This document shows, one piece after another, positions 17,001 to 26,034 of a stretch of 64,000 nucleotides of DNA. The stretch lies in NCBI GenBank assembly GCA_013378335.1, contig CP040556.1, positions 2,046,001 to 2,110,000 on the forward strand, given 5' to 3'. Numbering within the stretch: position 1 is the first letter of the stretch; each line of letters starts with the position of its first letter. This DNA comes from Streptococcus sanguinis (GTDB taxonomy: Bacteria > Bacillota > Bacilli > Lactobacillales > Streptococcaceae). Under the pieces are notes generated by a model. That model saw only the letters and a program-made list of their open reading frames with translations, was not told the DNA's origin and made no database searches. The position numbers were made by a program, and so were the translations under genes.

Positions 17001-19220
17001 TCAGCCATTAGTCCGCTTGACCGAGTAGGCCTCCGGCACGCTCTTAATCTTATCCACCACCGTCGTCAGCATGGACAGATTAGCAATGCCAAAAGAAACG
17101 TGGATATTAGCAAATTTCATATCCTTGGTTGGCTGAGCATTGACTGTTGAAATATTTTTGGTGGTATTGGACAGAACCTGCAACACATCGTTGAGGAGGC
17201 CAGAGCGGTTGAGACCGTAAATATCAATGTGAGCCGTGTACTCTTTGGTAGTATTGTTATCTTCCCATTCCACATCAATCAGCCGCTGCTCGTAATTTTC
17301 CTGGGCCTTGAGATTCATGCAGTCCTGCCGATGAATGGCTACACCTCGTCCTTTGGTAATATAGCCGACAATATCATCACCCGGTACAGGATTACAGCAC
17401 TTAGCAATCCGGATGAGGAGACCAGACGCCCCCTGAATAACCACACCGCCTTCGTGCTTGACCTTGAGGGTGTCTTTTTTGTTTTCGACCTTAACTTCGC
17501 CACCCTTGACCAATTCCTCCGCTTCTGCTCTAGCCTTGGCCCGTTCTTCCTCACGGCGCTCTTTTTCTGTCAGGCGGTTGAAAATGCTAATGGCACCAAT
17601 CTCACCGAAGCCAATCGCCGCAAAAAGCGCTTCCTCAGTCTTATAGCTAGTCTTCTGCAGCACTTCTTCCATGTGCTTCTTGTCCATGTACTTATTGGCT
17701 ACATAGCCATGCTCCTGGAATTGATCCTGCAAGAGCTCCCGCCCTTTGGAGATAGACAGCTCCTTGTCTTGATTTTTAAAGAACTGACGGATTTTATTTC
17801 TGGCCTTGCTGGTCTTGACAATATTAAGCCAATCGCGGCTCGGTCCGAAGGAGTTAGCATTGGTGATGATTTCCACCTGATCCCCTGTCCTAAGCTTGGT
17901 TGTCAGAGGCACCATGCGGCCATTGACCTTGGCTCCCGTGGCTTTCTCACCGACCTTGGTATGAATCTCATAGGCAAAGTCAATGGGGCCCGAGTCCTTA
18001 GGCAGAGAGCGCACTGCCCCATCTGGTGTGAAAACGTAAATTTCCTCAGCCAGATAGCTCTCCTTGACCGAGTCAACGAAGTCCTTGGCATCATTGGATT
18101 GATCCTGAAGCTCCATCAGCTCCTTGATCCAGTTCATCCCGATGGCTGATTCTCTGCTGTCTACCTGTCCCTTGACGCCTTTCTTATAAGCCCAGTGGGC
18201 CGCAACCCCATACTCAGCGACCTCATGCATTTCCTTGGTCCGAATCTGAAACTCAATCGGACCTTTGGGTCCATAAACGGTCGTATGGATAGACTGGTAA
18301 CCATTGGCCTTGCGGTTGGCGATGTAATCCTTGAACCGCCCCGGCATCGGCCGCCAAAGCTCATGAATGTAGCCCAGCATGGCATAAACATCACTTTGAG
18401 TATCCAAGATACAGCGAATAGCAATCAGATCATAAATCTCATCAAAACGCTTCTTCTTGTCCTGCATCTTGCGATAAATCGAGTAGATATGCTTGGGCCG
18501 GCCATAAATCTTACCGTGCAGATTGCGCTCGCCAGCATAGGTCTCAATCTTCTGAACTACCTCTTCTACCAGAGCTTCACGCTCCCGACGCTTCTCCTTC
18601 ATCATGTGGGAAATTTTGTAAAACTCCACTTCATTGAGATAACGGAAAGATAAATCCTCCAGCTCCCACTTGACACTGGAAATCCCCAGGCGGTGAGCCA
18701 AGGGGGCGTAGATTTCCATTGTTTCTCGGGAAATCCGCTCCTGCTTATCCTTGCGCAGGTGCTTGAGCGTCCGCATATTGTGGAGACGGTCTGCCAGCTT
18801 AACCAAAATAACCCGGATATCCTCTGACATGGCCATCAGCATCTTACGGTGATTTTCTGCCAGCTGCTCCTCATGGGATTTGTACTTGACCTTACCCAGC
18901 TTGGTAACCCCATCCACAATCACGCGCACATCAGTCCCAAACTCTCTTTCCAAATCATCCAGCGTCGCACGAGTATCCTCGACCACATCATGCAGAAAGC
19001 CGCAGGCGACCGTTACTGCGTCCAGCTTGAGCGTGGCCAAAATCCCTGCCACCTGAATAGGATGCACGATATAAGGCTCACCTGACCTGCGAAACTGCCC
19101 ACTGTGACAATCAATCGCATAGATCAAAGCTTTCTGTATAAAGGCCACATCCTCCGCAGCCAGATATTTTCTCGTAAGGGCCAATACCTGATCGCCCGTC
19201 AAATTCACTTCTTTTGGCAT
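17001..19220 (-). CDS. rel: Bifunctional (p)ppGpp synthetase/hydrolase, Rel family
   Basis: A 739-residue long RSH protein that makes and degrades (p)ppGpp in the stringent response. The HD hydrolase domain occupies about residues 25-200, with His53, His77-Asp78 (FLHDVVED) and later RLHNMRTL. The synthetase domain (about 230-350) contains RFKDYIANRKANGYQSIHT. TGS follows at about 390-455 (VFTPDGAVRSLPKDSGPIDF), then the zinc-finger-like CCNPVPGDDI region, and an ACT domain from about 665. All hydrolase residues are present, so it is predicted bifunctional. Long frames on the opposite strand are shadows. Confidence 0.96.
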   Translation of the reverse strand: MPKEVNLTGDQVLALTRKYLAAEDVAFIQKALIYAIDCHSGQFRRSGEPYIVHPIQVAGILATLKLDAVTVACGFLHDVVEDTRATLDDLEREFGTDVRVIVDGVTKLGKVKYKSHEEQLAENHRKMLMAMSEDIRVILVKLADRLHNMRTLKHLRKDKQERISRETMEIYAPLAHRLGISSVKWELEDLSFRYLNEVEFYKISHMMKEKRREREALVEEVVQKIETYAGERNLHGKIYGRPKHIYSIYRKMQDKKKRFDEIYDLIAIRCILDTQSDVYAMLGYIHELWRPMPGRFKDYIANRKANGYQSIHTTVYGPKGPIEFQIRTKEMHEVAEYGVAAHWAYKKGVKGQVDSRESAIGMNWIKELMELQDQSNDAKDFVDSVKESYLAEEIYVFTPDGAVRSLPKDSGPIDFAYEIHTKVGEKATGAKVNGRMVPLTTKLRTGDQVEIITNANSFGPSRDWLNIVKTSKARNKIRQFFKNQDKELSISKGRELLQDQFQEHGYVANKYMDKKHMEEVLQKTSYKTEEALFAAIGFGEIGAISIFNRLTEKERREEERAKARAEAEELVKGGEVKVENKKDTLKVKHEGGVVIQGASGLLIRIAKCCNPVPGDDIVGYITKGRGVAIHRQDCMNLKAQENYEQRLIDVEWEDNNTTKEYTAHIDIYGLNRSGLLNDVLQVLSNTTKNISTVNAQPTKDMKFANIHVSFGIANLSMLTTVVDKIKSVPEAYSVKRTNG

Positions 19221-19293
19221 CTCGTCTCTCCAATTCCTGCCTACTATTTTATCACTTTTAGCCCAATATGAAAACCTAGAAGACGGTTCATAT

Positions 19294-19317
19294 AAAAACC
19301 CGCCTTAAACGGGCGGG
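19294..19317 (-). terminator. Terminator after the low-GC membrane-protein gene
   Basis: On the minus strand CCCGCC and GGCGGG pair around CGTTTAA and are followed by TTTTTAT. An almost identical hairpin occurs at 20805-20828, so the two low-GC genes lie between direct copies of one terminator. Confidence 0.8.
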
Positions 19318-19371
19318 AGTTGTAAAATATTAAACTGTCCAGCGAAAGCTTTTCTGTAAAAAATGAAGAAG

Positions 19372-20220
19372 CTACTCTTCCTGATTTAGCGATTCCTTAT
19401 ATCTCTGAGAATCTTTACCATACCATTCTTCAACAGAGTATCCTGATAGTTGTCGGTAATCTTCTAAGTATTTTTGAAGATAGTAACCTTGGAAATTGTC
19501 AGTCCCTAAAGCTATTGAAAATAATAAGAATGGGATGCCCAAAAGTGGTATAAACAAATCAATCATAGAGTTAAGCAAACTATTTTGACGAATCATATAT
19601 TCACTAGGGAAAAACATTCTTAAAAAGAATAGCAATATAATAATCAACCAAGCATATTTTTGTGAAAAGGAAACAAATTGATTAAGAATATTTACAAGAG
19701 GATTAGAATGCTGTCGCCGGACATATAATACCTCAAATGTCTTTTGTCTAAATTGGTGAACTCTCTTCACTATAAATAACACATAGAGTGCGACATATAC
19801 AAGAGATAATAGAAAATCACTAGAGACAATGTCCGAACTTGCTAAGCAGAATACAATAAATTGTATAATAAAGAGCAAGATCATAAAAAACATACTCTGG
19901 TTAAAGTAATAATAAGATAAGATTTGCTGTTCTTTTATTTTTCTTACATTATTTAAATAATATGCAATAACAAAGAAACCAGGGATAAATATTATTATTT
20001 CAATAAAAGATATGTTTATAAAAAATAAAGTGACATTTTTCTCATCAAAGGTAAAAGCTAGTAGTACAATTAAAAACATTAAAATATAGACTGTAAAAAA
20101 TCCCAAAATCTTTTTCCCATAACCTTTTTCATTAAAATCTTCTAGCGAAGTTTTGATATACTTGTCCGTTACTAGGTTCATGCTTTCTTCTAGTGAAGCA
20201 TTAAAAATCGTTTGTTTCAA
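19372..20220 (-). CDS. Multi-spanning membrane protein of unknown function
   Basis: About 282 residues with six or so hydrophobic segments (for example ILGFFTVYILMFLIVLLAF, then FIEIIIFIPGFFVIAYYL) separated by short charged loops. I do not recognise the family. Start choice: the frame is open to an ATG at 20286, but a TTG at 20220 lies 10 nt after AGGAG and gives a soluble head starting KQTIFNASLEESMNLVTDKY, which I prefer. Base composition is clearly more AT-rich than rel or the nucleotidase gene, and it lies with the DUF1310 gene between duplicate terminators, which suggests transfer. Confidence 0.65.
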   Translation of the reverse strand: MKQTIFNASLEESMNLVTDKYIKTSLEDFNEKGYGKKILGFFTVYILMFLIVLLAFTFDEKNVTLFFINISFIEIIIFIPGFFVIAYYLNNVRKIKEQQILSYYYFNQSMFFMILLFIIQFIVFCLASSDIVSSDFLLSLVYVALYVLFIVKRVHQFRQKTFEVLYVRRQHSNPLVNILNQFVSFSQKYAWLIIILLFFLRMFFPSEYMIRQNSLLNSMIDLFIPLLGIPFLLFSIALGTDNFQGYYLQKYLEDYRQLSGYSVEEWYGKDSQRYKESLNQEE

Positions 20221-20352
20221 AATGATACCGCTCCTTTTAATAAAAATCATATCAAATTTACTTTCAAAAGGGAAGAGCATTCTCATGGGGCAAGGTTATT
20301 ATTTAGCGTGGACTCATGCTCCTAGCAGTTAAGCGACTTGACTATCTGGCAA

Positions 20353-20745
20353 TCACTCCCCTACCAAAGCTTGCAAACCTGCCGATTCACTCATACCAAC
20401 TGAACTTAATTGCCCACTTCCGCCATCTTTTTGAATTCCCATTTTCCCAACCATGCTTATACTATCATTAATGACAACATGAAACATAATGCCTCCCATT
20501 GGATTATGACGAATGCTTCTATCATCTATTTTATAAGAACGGATTTTCCCTTTCTCCGTTAAAGCATTTGGATCAATTGCTTTTAATTCTTCCACAATCA
20601 ATTTCTTTACTTCCTTACTGTGGACAATTCTTGTCATTTCATTCTGAAATTCTTGATTTTTGTGAGCTAGATAGAGACCTACTCCCAGCAATATCAATAC
20701 ATTTAGGCCAATAAGCCCCATAATTCTATTTCTTCTCTTTGACAT
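20353..20745 (-). CDS. DUF1310-family small exported or membrane-anchored protein
   Basis: A 130-residue protein with one N-terminal hydrophobic segment (IMGLIGLNVLILLGVGLYLA) and a soluble domain containing the streptococcal DUF1310 pattern: MTRIVHSKEVKKLIVEELK, IDPNALTEKGKI, and SIRHNPMGGIMFHVVIND. Function is unknown; streptococci often carry several copies in tandem, but only one is here. The ATG at 20745 has GGAGT upstream; the ATG 15 nt before it does not fit. It is read towards the membrane-protein gene. Confidence 0.75.
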   Translation of the reverse strand: MSKRRNRIMGLIGLNVLILLGVGLYLAHKNQEFQNEMTRIVHSKEVKKLIVEELKAIDPNALTEKGKIRSYKIDDRSIRHNPMGGIMFHVVINDSISMVGKMGIQKDGGSGQLSSVGMSESAGLQALVGE

Positions 20746-20804
20746 ATAAACACTCCTCAAGCTTTGTCAGTTTCATTATATAATATAAACTATTTTACTA
20801 AAAG

Positions 20805-20828
20805 CAAAAACCCGCCTTAAACGGGCGG
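20805..20828 (-). terminator. Terminator overlapping the end of the 44-residue peptide gene
   Basis: On the minus strand CCCGCC-CGTTTAA-GGCGGG is followed by TTTTTGCTTTT. The peptide's TAA stop is in the loop. It matches the hairpin at 19294-19317 over about 20 bp. Confidence 0.82.
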
Positions 20829-20951
20829 GTTGTGGTGAAGAAAGTGATGAACTTCTTCCTTGATAAATTGATAATAAGCGTAGACAAGGTAGCAAGTAGA
20901 TGCCACACCTAAAAGGGCGACAAACAACTCAAATAAGGCAGACATAGTCAT
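20817..20951 (-). CDS. Small hydrophobic peptide, toxin- or holin-like
   Basis: A 44-codon frame, MTMSALFELFVALLGVASTC, then a YLVYAYYQFIKEE stretch and a His-rich tail ending HHNPPV. It is supported by a strong AGGAGG ribosome site (20958-20963, 6-nt spacing), an extended -10 promoter and a terminator overlapping the stop. One membrane helix with a charged tail and this size resemble Fst/TxpA-type type I toxins and the so-called putative holin-like toxins of streptococci. No antisense RNA can be proved from sequence alone. A membrane-regulatory peptide is the alternative. Confidence 0.65.
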   Translation of the reverse strand: MTMSALFELFVALLGVASTCYLVYAYYQFIKEEVHHFLHHNPPV

Positions 20952-21064
20952 GGCGAACCTCCTCTCCTTATCAGGCAAAGAATGCAAATACGCTTCCCAG
21001 CTTAGGCAGTCTGATTTTTTCCGTTTTATTTTCCTTTCCGGCTTACCTAAGTGAGCTCATCACT

Positions 21065-21093
21065 ATTATACCAAAATACGAAAGCGGATACAA
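21065..21093 (-). promoter_or_regulatory. Promoter of the small hydrophobic peptide
   Basis: On the minus strand TTGTAT (21088-21093), 17-bp spacer ending TGG, and TATAAT (21065-21070), an extended -10 promoter. It leaves a leader of about 105 nt, long for such a short gene. Confidence 0.65.
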
Positions 21094-21194
21094 CAGTGGT
21101 AAATCATAGAGCATTCTGTTTTAGTTTATATTCTCATATTTTCAACTTATAAAGCTTCCAGTCAATTCTATAAGTTTTTATTTATGTTCTTCTC

Positions 21195-21223
21195 TTGATG
21201 AAAGCGTTTCAATATAGTATAAT
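21195..21223 (+). promoter_or_regulatory. Promoter of the wall-anchored nucleotidase, with cre-like spacer
   Basis: TTGATG (21195-21200), 17-bp spacer, TATAAT (21218-21223). The palindrome TGAAAGCGTTTCA (21199-21211) lies across the -35 box and spacer. It resembles a cre but is one base shorter, so CcpA control is only possible. Confidence 0.65.
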
Positions 21224-21258
21224 ATAAGTCTGAAATTCATTTTAACAAAGGAGATATT

Positions 21259-23670
21259 ATGTCCAAATCATCCCTTCAAAAAACGGTTGTGATTTTGAGC
21301 GCAGCGGCTCTTGCGGCAGCTGTAAATGCTGTTCAGGCTGATGAGAATACTCCAGCTGTCACTGCTAATCCTGCTCCAGTAGAAAGTAGCGCAGCGGAAG
21401 CAAAACCAACGACTGCTGCAAGTCCTACCGAAGCTACTGCGACACCAGAGAGCACGGATCCTAGCTCTGCTATTTCCCCAGAAAATGCCAGTGGAAATAC
21501 TGATGCTCTGATGGCTATGGCTCGCAATGTAGCGGTTACTGAGGATACTAAGCCAGTGGAGGGACAGACTGTCGATGTTCGTATCTTGGCAACGACCGAC
21601 CTCCATACCAACTTGGTCAACTACGACTACTATCAGGACAAGCCAGTGGAGACCTTGGGACTGGCTAAAACAGCAGTTCTGATTGAAAAGGCCAAGAAAG
21701 AAAATCCAAACGTCCTCTTGGTAGATAATGGCGACACCATCCAAGGAACGCCGCTTGGAACTTACAAGGCCATTGTGGATCCTGTGGAGAAAGGCGAGCA
21801 GCACCCTATGTACGCTGCCCTGCAAGCTCTGGGCTTTGAAGCTGGTACGCTAGGCAACCATGAGTTCAACTACGGTCTGGACTATCTGAACCGCGTAATC
21901 GAGACAGCAGGCATGCCTCTTGTCAATGCCAATGTGCTGGATCCAGCGACTGGTAAATTCATTTATCAGCCTTACAAAATCATCGAAAAAACCTTTACGG
22001 ATACTCAGGGCCGCTTGACGACTGTCAAGATTGGTGTGACTGGGATTGTACCGCCGCAAATCCTCAACTGGGATAAGGCAAACCTAGAAGGAAAAGTGGT
22101 CGTTCGCGATTCTGTCGAGGCTATTAGAGATATTATTCCTGAGATGCGCAAGGCTGGTGCAGACATCACTTTGGTGCTTTCTCACTCTGGTATCGGAGAT
22201 GACAAGTATGAAAAAGGCGAGGAAAATGAAGGCTATCAAATCGCCAGTCTGCCAGGTGTGGATGCTGTTGTAACCGGCCACTCCCACGCAGAATTTCCAA
22301 GCGGAAACGGAACTGGCTTCTATGAAAAATACCCTGGCGTAGACGGTGTCAACGGTAAAATCAACGGCACTCCAGTAACTATGGCTGGAAAATACGGCGA
22401 CCATCTGGGCGTCATTGACCTCAAGCTGACTTACACCGACGGTAAATGGAAGGTCACTGACAGCAAGGGCTCCATCCGCAAGGTGGATACCAAGTCTAAT
22501 GTAGCAGATCAGCGCGTCATTGACATTGCCAAAGAATCTCACGAAGGTACTATCAACTACGTCCGCCAGCAAGTCGGGACCACCTCTGCACCCATTACCA
22601 GCTACTTCGCTCTGGTCAAGGACGATCCATCCGTTCAGATCGTCAACAATGCCCAGCTTTGGTATGCTAAGCAAGAGCTGGCTGGCACGCCTGAAGCCAA
22701 CCTTCCTATTCTGTCTGCAGCAGCGCCTTTCAAGGCAGGAACTCGTGGGGATGCAACGGCTTACACAGACATTCCAGCTGGTCCTATTGCCATCAAGAAC
22801 GTAGCAGATCTCTATCTCTACGATAATGTCACAGCAATCCTCAAGGTCAACGGTGCCCAGCTCAAAGAATGGTTGGAAATGTCAGCTGGCCAATTCAATA
22901 CCATTGACCCAAACAATAGCCAACCGCAAAATCTGGTCAATACTAACTACCGGACTTATAACTTTGATGTTATCGACGGTGTTACCTATGAGTTTGACAT
23001 TACCCAGCCGAACAAATACGACCGCGAAGGCAAACTGGCAAACCCAAATGCCAGCCGGGTCCGTAATCTGAAATACCAAGGCAAGGAGATTGACCCCAAT
23101 CAGGAATTTATCGTCGTGACCAACAACTACCGGTCTAACGGTAACTTCCCTGGTGTTCGAGAAGCCAGCCTCAACCGTCTGCTCAATCTGGAAAACCGCC
23201 AAGCCATCATCAACTATATCTTGGCTGTCAAAAATATCAATCCAAGTGCAGATCAGAACTGGCATTTCGCTGATACCATCAAGGGACTGGACCTGCGCTT
23301 CCTGACAGCTGATAAGGCCAAGAACTTGATTGGTACTGACGGAGACATCATCTATCTAGCGGCATCTGCCCAAGAAGGATTCGGCGAATACAAGTTCGTC
23401 TACGTCGCACCGAAAACTGAACCGGTTCCTATTGAACAGCCAAGCTCTCCGACTATCGCAGTCGAAGCAGCCAATCTGCAGCATAGCAAAGTAGACTTCC
23501 CTGTCTTGACTGCTCTTGACCCTAGTACAAACAAGCAAGCGTCCCACAGACAAGCAGGAGCAGAAAGCCTCCCAGCAACTGGAGAAAAGACGTCCTCACT
23601 CGGACTCTTGGGACTTGTCATGACCGGACTTGCAGGAATCTTCGCCTTCAAAAAACGAGAAAGACAATAA
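21259..23670 (+). CDS. cpdB: Cell-wall-anchored 2',3'-cyclic-nucleotide phosphodiesterase/3'-nucleotidase
   Basis: An 803-residue surface enzyme of the CpdB/CdnP group that hydrolyses cyclic or 3'-nucleotides outside the cell. It has a signal peptide (about 1-27), a low-complexity linker to about 100, a metallophosphoesterase domain (TTDLHTNLVNYDYYQ with Asp114 and His116, then DNGDTIQG, GNHEFNYG, VLSHSGIGDD, VTGHSHAEFP), a 5'-nucleotidase C-terminal domain (about 430-690), and the sortase signal LPATGE at 771 with hydrophobic and basic tail. NYDYYQD after the metal motif favours the cyclic phosphodiesterase type over a plain 5'-nucleotidase. In GBS such enzymes destroy immune-signalling nucleotides. 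Confidence 0.88.
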   Translation: MSKSSLQKTVVILSAAALAAAVNAVQADENTPAVTANPAPVESSAAEAKPTTAASPTEATATPESTDPSSAISPENASGNTDALMAMARNVAVTEDTKPVEGQTVDVRILATTDLHTNLVNYDYYQDKPVETLGLAKTAVLIEKAKKENPNVLLVDNGDTIQGTPLGTYKAIVDPVEKGEQHPMYAALQALGFEAGTLGNHEFNYGLDYLNRVIETAGMPLVNANVLDPATGKFIYQPYKIIEKTFTDTQGRLTTVKIGVTGIVPPQILNWDKANLEGKVVVRDSVEAIRDIIPEMRKAGADITLVLSHSGIGDDKYEKGEENEGYQIASLPGVDAVVTGHSHAEFPSGNGTGFYEKYPGVDGVNGKINGTPVTMAGKYGDHLGVIDLKLTYTDGKWKVTDSKGSIRKVDTKSNVADQRVIDIAKESHEGTINYVRQQVGTTSAPITSYFALVKDDPSVQIVNNAQLWYAKQELAGTPEANLPILSAAAPFKAGTRGDATAYTDIPAGPIAIKNVADLYLYDNVTAILKVNGAQLKEWLEMSAGQFNTIDPNNSQPQNLVNTNYRTYNFDVIDGVTYEFDITQPNKYDREGKLANPNASRVRNLKYQGKEIDPNQEFIVVTNNYRSNGNFPGVREASLNRLLNLENRQAIINYILAVKNINPSADQNWHFADTIKGLDLRFLTADKAKNLIGTDGDIIYLAASAQEGFGEYKFVYVAPKTEPVPIEQPSSPTIAVEAANLQHSKVDFPVLTALDPSTNKQASHRQAGAESLPATGEKTSSLGLLGLVMTGLAGIFAFKKRERQ

Positions 23671-23678
23671 TGATTAAA

Positions 23679-23716
23679 AAATCAGCAGCCAAAACGGCTG
23701 CTGATTTTGCTTTTTA
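23679..23716. terminator. Bidirectional terminator between the nucleotidase gene and rsmE
   Basis: AAATCAGCAGCC (23679-23690) pairs with GGCTGCTGATTT (23696-23707), followed by TGCTTTTT on the plus strand and TTTTTAATC on the minus strand. Confidence 0.88.
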
Positions 23717-24466
23717 AAGACTGTCCTTGCTCAATTCCAACAAAACACTGACTGCCGTCAAGGCATAAAGGGGAGCTGTTTCAGCCCGCAGGATACGTGG
23801 ACCCAGACCAGCGGAGACAGCCCCTGCTTGGCCAAAGGCTGCTATTTCCTCTGGCGATAGACCGCCCTCCGGTCCAAAGATAAAGAGTACTTTTGAGCCG
23901 GATTCCAAGCCTGACAGAGCCCGAACTAGAGCTGCAGTTTCTCCTTCTTTAGCCGATTCTTCATAGGCCACGATGATACGGTCAAAGTCTGCCAAGGCCG
24001 CCAGAAAGGCTGCCTTTTTATCAAAGAGCCGAACTTCTGGAATCAGATTGCGTTTGCTTTGCTCTGCTGCTCCCTGAGCAATTTTCTCCAGCTTTTCACT
24101 CTTTTTAGCCAGCTTTTTGCCATCCCACTTGGCAACTGACCAGTCAGCTGGGAAAGCCCAGATAGCACTGGATCCTAGCTCCGTTGCCTTTTGAGTGATA
24201 AATTCCAACTTATCCCCCTTGGGAAAACCCGAAGCAATGGTCACTTGAACCGGCAGCTCAGTATTGTCTGCTAGCTCCTCCAAGATTTCCAAGCTCTGCT
24301 GGCTGGGGTCCAATACCTGCGCCAGCCGTTTCACGCCATCATCAAAGACCAGCGTGACTTGTTCGCCATCTTTGAGCCGCATGACTGAAAACATGTGTTT
24401 GGCCGTGTCCTTATCCGTGACCACCAGAGGGGACTGAGGATTTCCTTTTATAAAATACTGCTGCAT
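23714..24466 (-). CDS. rsmE: 16S rRNA m3U1498 methyltransferase
   Basis: A 250-residue SPOUT-class enzyme that N3-methylates U1498 of 16S rRNA. The start MQQYFIKGNPQSPLVVTDKD and the N-terminal PUA-like part are typical, and the SAM-binding knot is visible at VLFIFGPEGGLSPEE followed by GLGPRILRAETAPLYAL. Its ATG follows directly on the stop of prmA with no gap, a standard prmA-rsmE operon. Confidence 0.95.
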   Translation of the reverse strand: MQQYFIKGNPQSPLVVTDKDTAKHMFSVMRLKDGEQVTLVFDDGVKRLAQVLDPSQQSLEILEELADNTELPVQVTIASGFPKGDKLEFITQKATELGSSAIWAFPADWSVAKWDGKKLAKKSEKLEKIAQGAAEQSKRNLIPEVRLFDKKAAFLAALADFDRIIVAYEESAKEGETAALVRALSGLESGSKVLFIFGPEGGLSPEEIAAFGQAGAVSAGLGPRILRAETAPLYALTAVSVLLELSKDSL

Positions 24467-25420
24467 CTAACCACCTATCACTCCTGAAATGTCCTGCGTT
24501 TTCTTAAAGACACAGGCATTCCATTCGCCCTGAATCATATGCGTTTCCAGGAAAAATCCTGCTGCTTCTGCTGACTCGCGCACCATTTCCCACTTCTCAG
24601 AAATAATTCCACTCATAATCAGATAGCCCTCATCCTTGACCAGACGATAGGCATCCTCAGTCAGATGGATGAGAATATCGGCCAAGATATTGGCAACAAT
24701 AACATCCGCCTCGATTTCTACGCCTCGGAGAAGATTGCCTGGCGCTACATGAATGTTCTCCATACCTGGATTGAGCTCAATATTTTCCTGCGCCACGCGA
24801 ACAGCTACCTCGTCTAAATCATAGGCGTAGATGGCCTTGGCTCCCAAGAGAGAGCTGGCAATGGAGAGGACACCGCTGCCTGTACCTACATCCAGCACTG
24901 TTTCTCCGCCCCGCAAGACCTGCTCCAGCGCAAAAAGACTCATCTTGGTCGTTGGGTGAGTACCTGTCCCAAAGGCCATGCCAGGATCCAGCTTGATGAT
25001 CTTCTCACCAGCTGTCGCCTCATACTCAGTCCATGACGGCACAATAGTCAAGTCATGGGTAATACGAGCTGGCTCAAAGTACTTCTTCCAATTGTCCGCC
25101 CAGTCTTCCTCAGCCAGTTCCTGCCGAGTCAGCTGAATATCTCCCGTCTCCAAGCCGAAGCCATCCAGCTCAGCCAGTCGCTTATTGGCCCGGGCTGCAA
25201 TGGCCTCTATATCCACCGAATCCGGGTAGTAGCCAGTAATCCGGACCCGATTGCTCTGCTCAACTTCTGGAAAAAGCTCACCATACTGGTCAACCTGCCC
25301 CAGATAATCTGCGCTGTCATCAATAGCCACACCCTGACTGCCCAGCTCAATCAGAATATTCGAGGCTGCTTCCTCCGCCTCACGCTTCACTTCAATCGTT
25401 AATTCCTGCCAAGTATCCAT
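24467..25420 (-). CDS. prmA: Ribosomal protein L11 methyltransferase
   Basis: A 317-residue class I SAM-dependent enzyme that trimethylates ribosomal protein L11. The SAM-binding motif [15 protein letters not shown] and the [13 protein letters not shown] motif (the NPPY-like position) are present. The family start [17 protein letters not shown] corresponds to 25420; two earlier in-frame ATGs (25423, 25447) would add one or nine residues, and no ribosome site is strong enough to decide. The stop abuts the rsmE start. Confidence 0.94.
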   Translation of the reverse strand: MDTWQELTIEVKREAEEAASNILIELGSQGVAIDDSADYLGQVDQYGELFPEVEQSNRVRITGYYPDSVDIEAIAARANKRLAELDGFGLETGDIQLTRQELAEEDWADNWKKYFEPARITHDLTIVPSWTEYEATAGEKIIKLDPGMAFGTGTHPTTKMSLFALEQVLRGGETVLDVGTGSGVLSIASSLLGAKAIYAYDLDEVAVRVAQENIELNPGMENIHVAPGNLLRGVEIEADVIVANILADILIHLTEDAYRLVKDEGYLIMSGIISEKWEMVRESAEAAGFFLETHMIQGEWNACVFKKTQDISGVIGG

Positions 25421-25523
25421 CATTAAAATACCAAGCCCGTAAAACACAAAGCCAAAATAGGAAATTCTCTGACGACGTTTGCGTCTAAGAGAACTTTATC
25501 TTTTTGCCACAGTTTTTAGGGCG

Positions 25524-25548
25524 TGTTCAGTTTGGAAATTTAACTGAA
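25524..25548. terminator. Hairpin between the GNAT and prmA genes
   Basis: GTTCAGTT (25524-25531) pairs perfectly with AACTGAAC (25541-25548). There is no clear U-run on either side, so termination of the leftward GNAT operon is only possible. Confidence 0.4.
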
Positions 25549-25563
25549 CAATCCTTTCTTTGT

Positions 25564-26034
25564 TTATTTCATTGTCTTTGTCATGTAAACCATATCCATG
25601 CCCTCTTTTTCGGGCTCAGTATGGGTCTGATGATAGCCGTTTTTCTCATAAAAAGCTACCATGCCTTTATCTTGAAAAACCGTGCACAAATCCCATTGCA
25701 TAACGGTGGAGAATTTCTCCTCTATCAGACCAAGCCCCTCAGAACCATATCCTTTATTCTGGTACTCTGGCAAAATCGCTACTGTTCCAATCCAGCCTGC
25801 TGTCTGTTCGTCATTTGTATTCAAGCGAATAAAGCCAAGAATCTTCTCGTCGTCTTTGACAAAATAATAAAAACTATTGGGCCGCTCAACCAGCTTCCAG
25901 CGAATCCGCTCTCGCTCCTCCAGATAGGGGTCGTATTGATCCTGATATTTCTCATAAACGGCCTTAAAACTCGCTCGCTGAATGGCAATAATGGTCTCTA
26001 AATCCTCAGCTCCCGCCCGTTCAATATAAATCAT
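25564..26034 (-). CDS. GNAT-family N-acetyltransferase
   Basis: A 156-residue single GNAT domain. The acetyl-CoA binding motif is VAILPEYQNKGYGSEGL (Q-x-x-G-x-G), preceded by the strand GFIRLNTNDEQTAGWIGT. Substrate cannot be assigned. The start overlaps the stop of the NUDIX gene by 4 nt, so the DUF3013, NUDIX and GNAT genes form one leftward operon. Confidence 0.85.
   Translation of the reverse strand: MIYIERAGAEDLETIIAIQRASFKAVYEKYQDQYDPYLEERERIRWKLVERPNSFYYFVKDDEKILGFIRLNTNDEQTAGWIGTVAILPEYQNKGYGSEGLGLIEEKFSTVMQWDLCTVFQDKGMVAFYEKNGYHQTHTEPEKEGMDMVYMTKTMK

Noticed and set aside
17229-18149. 306-codon frame opposite rel
   Set aside because: Lies wholly antisense to the conserved TGS and linker regions of rel, has no ribosome site and resembles no protein; a shadow of biased codon use.
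21268-21825. 185-codon frame opposite the nucleotidase gene
   Set aside because: Antisense to signal-peptide and metallophosphoesterase coding sequence; low-complexity product and no start signals.
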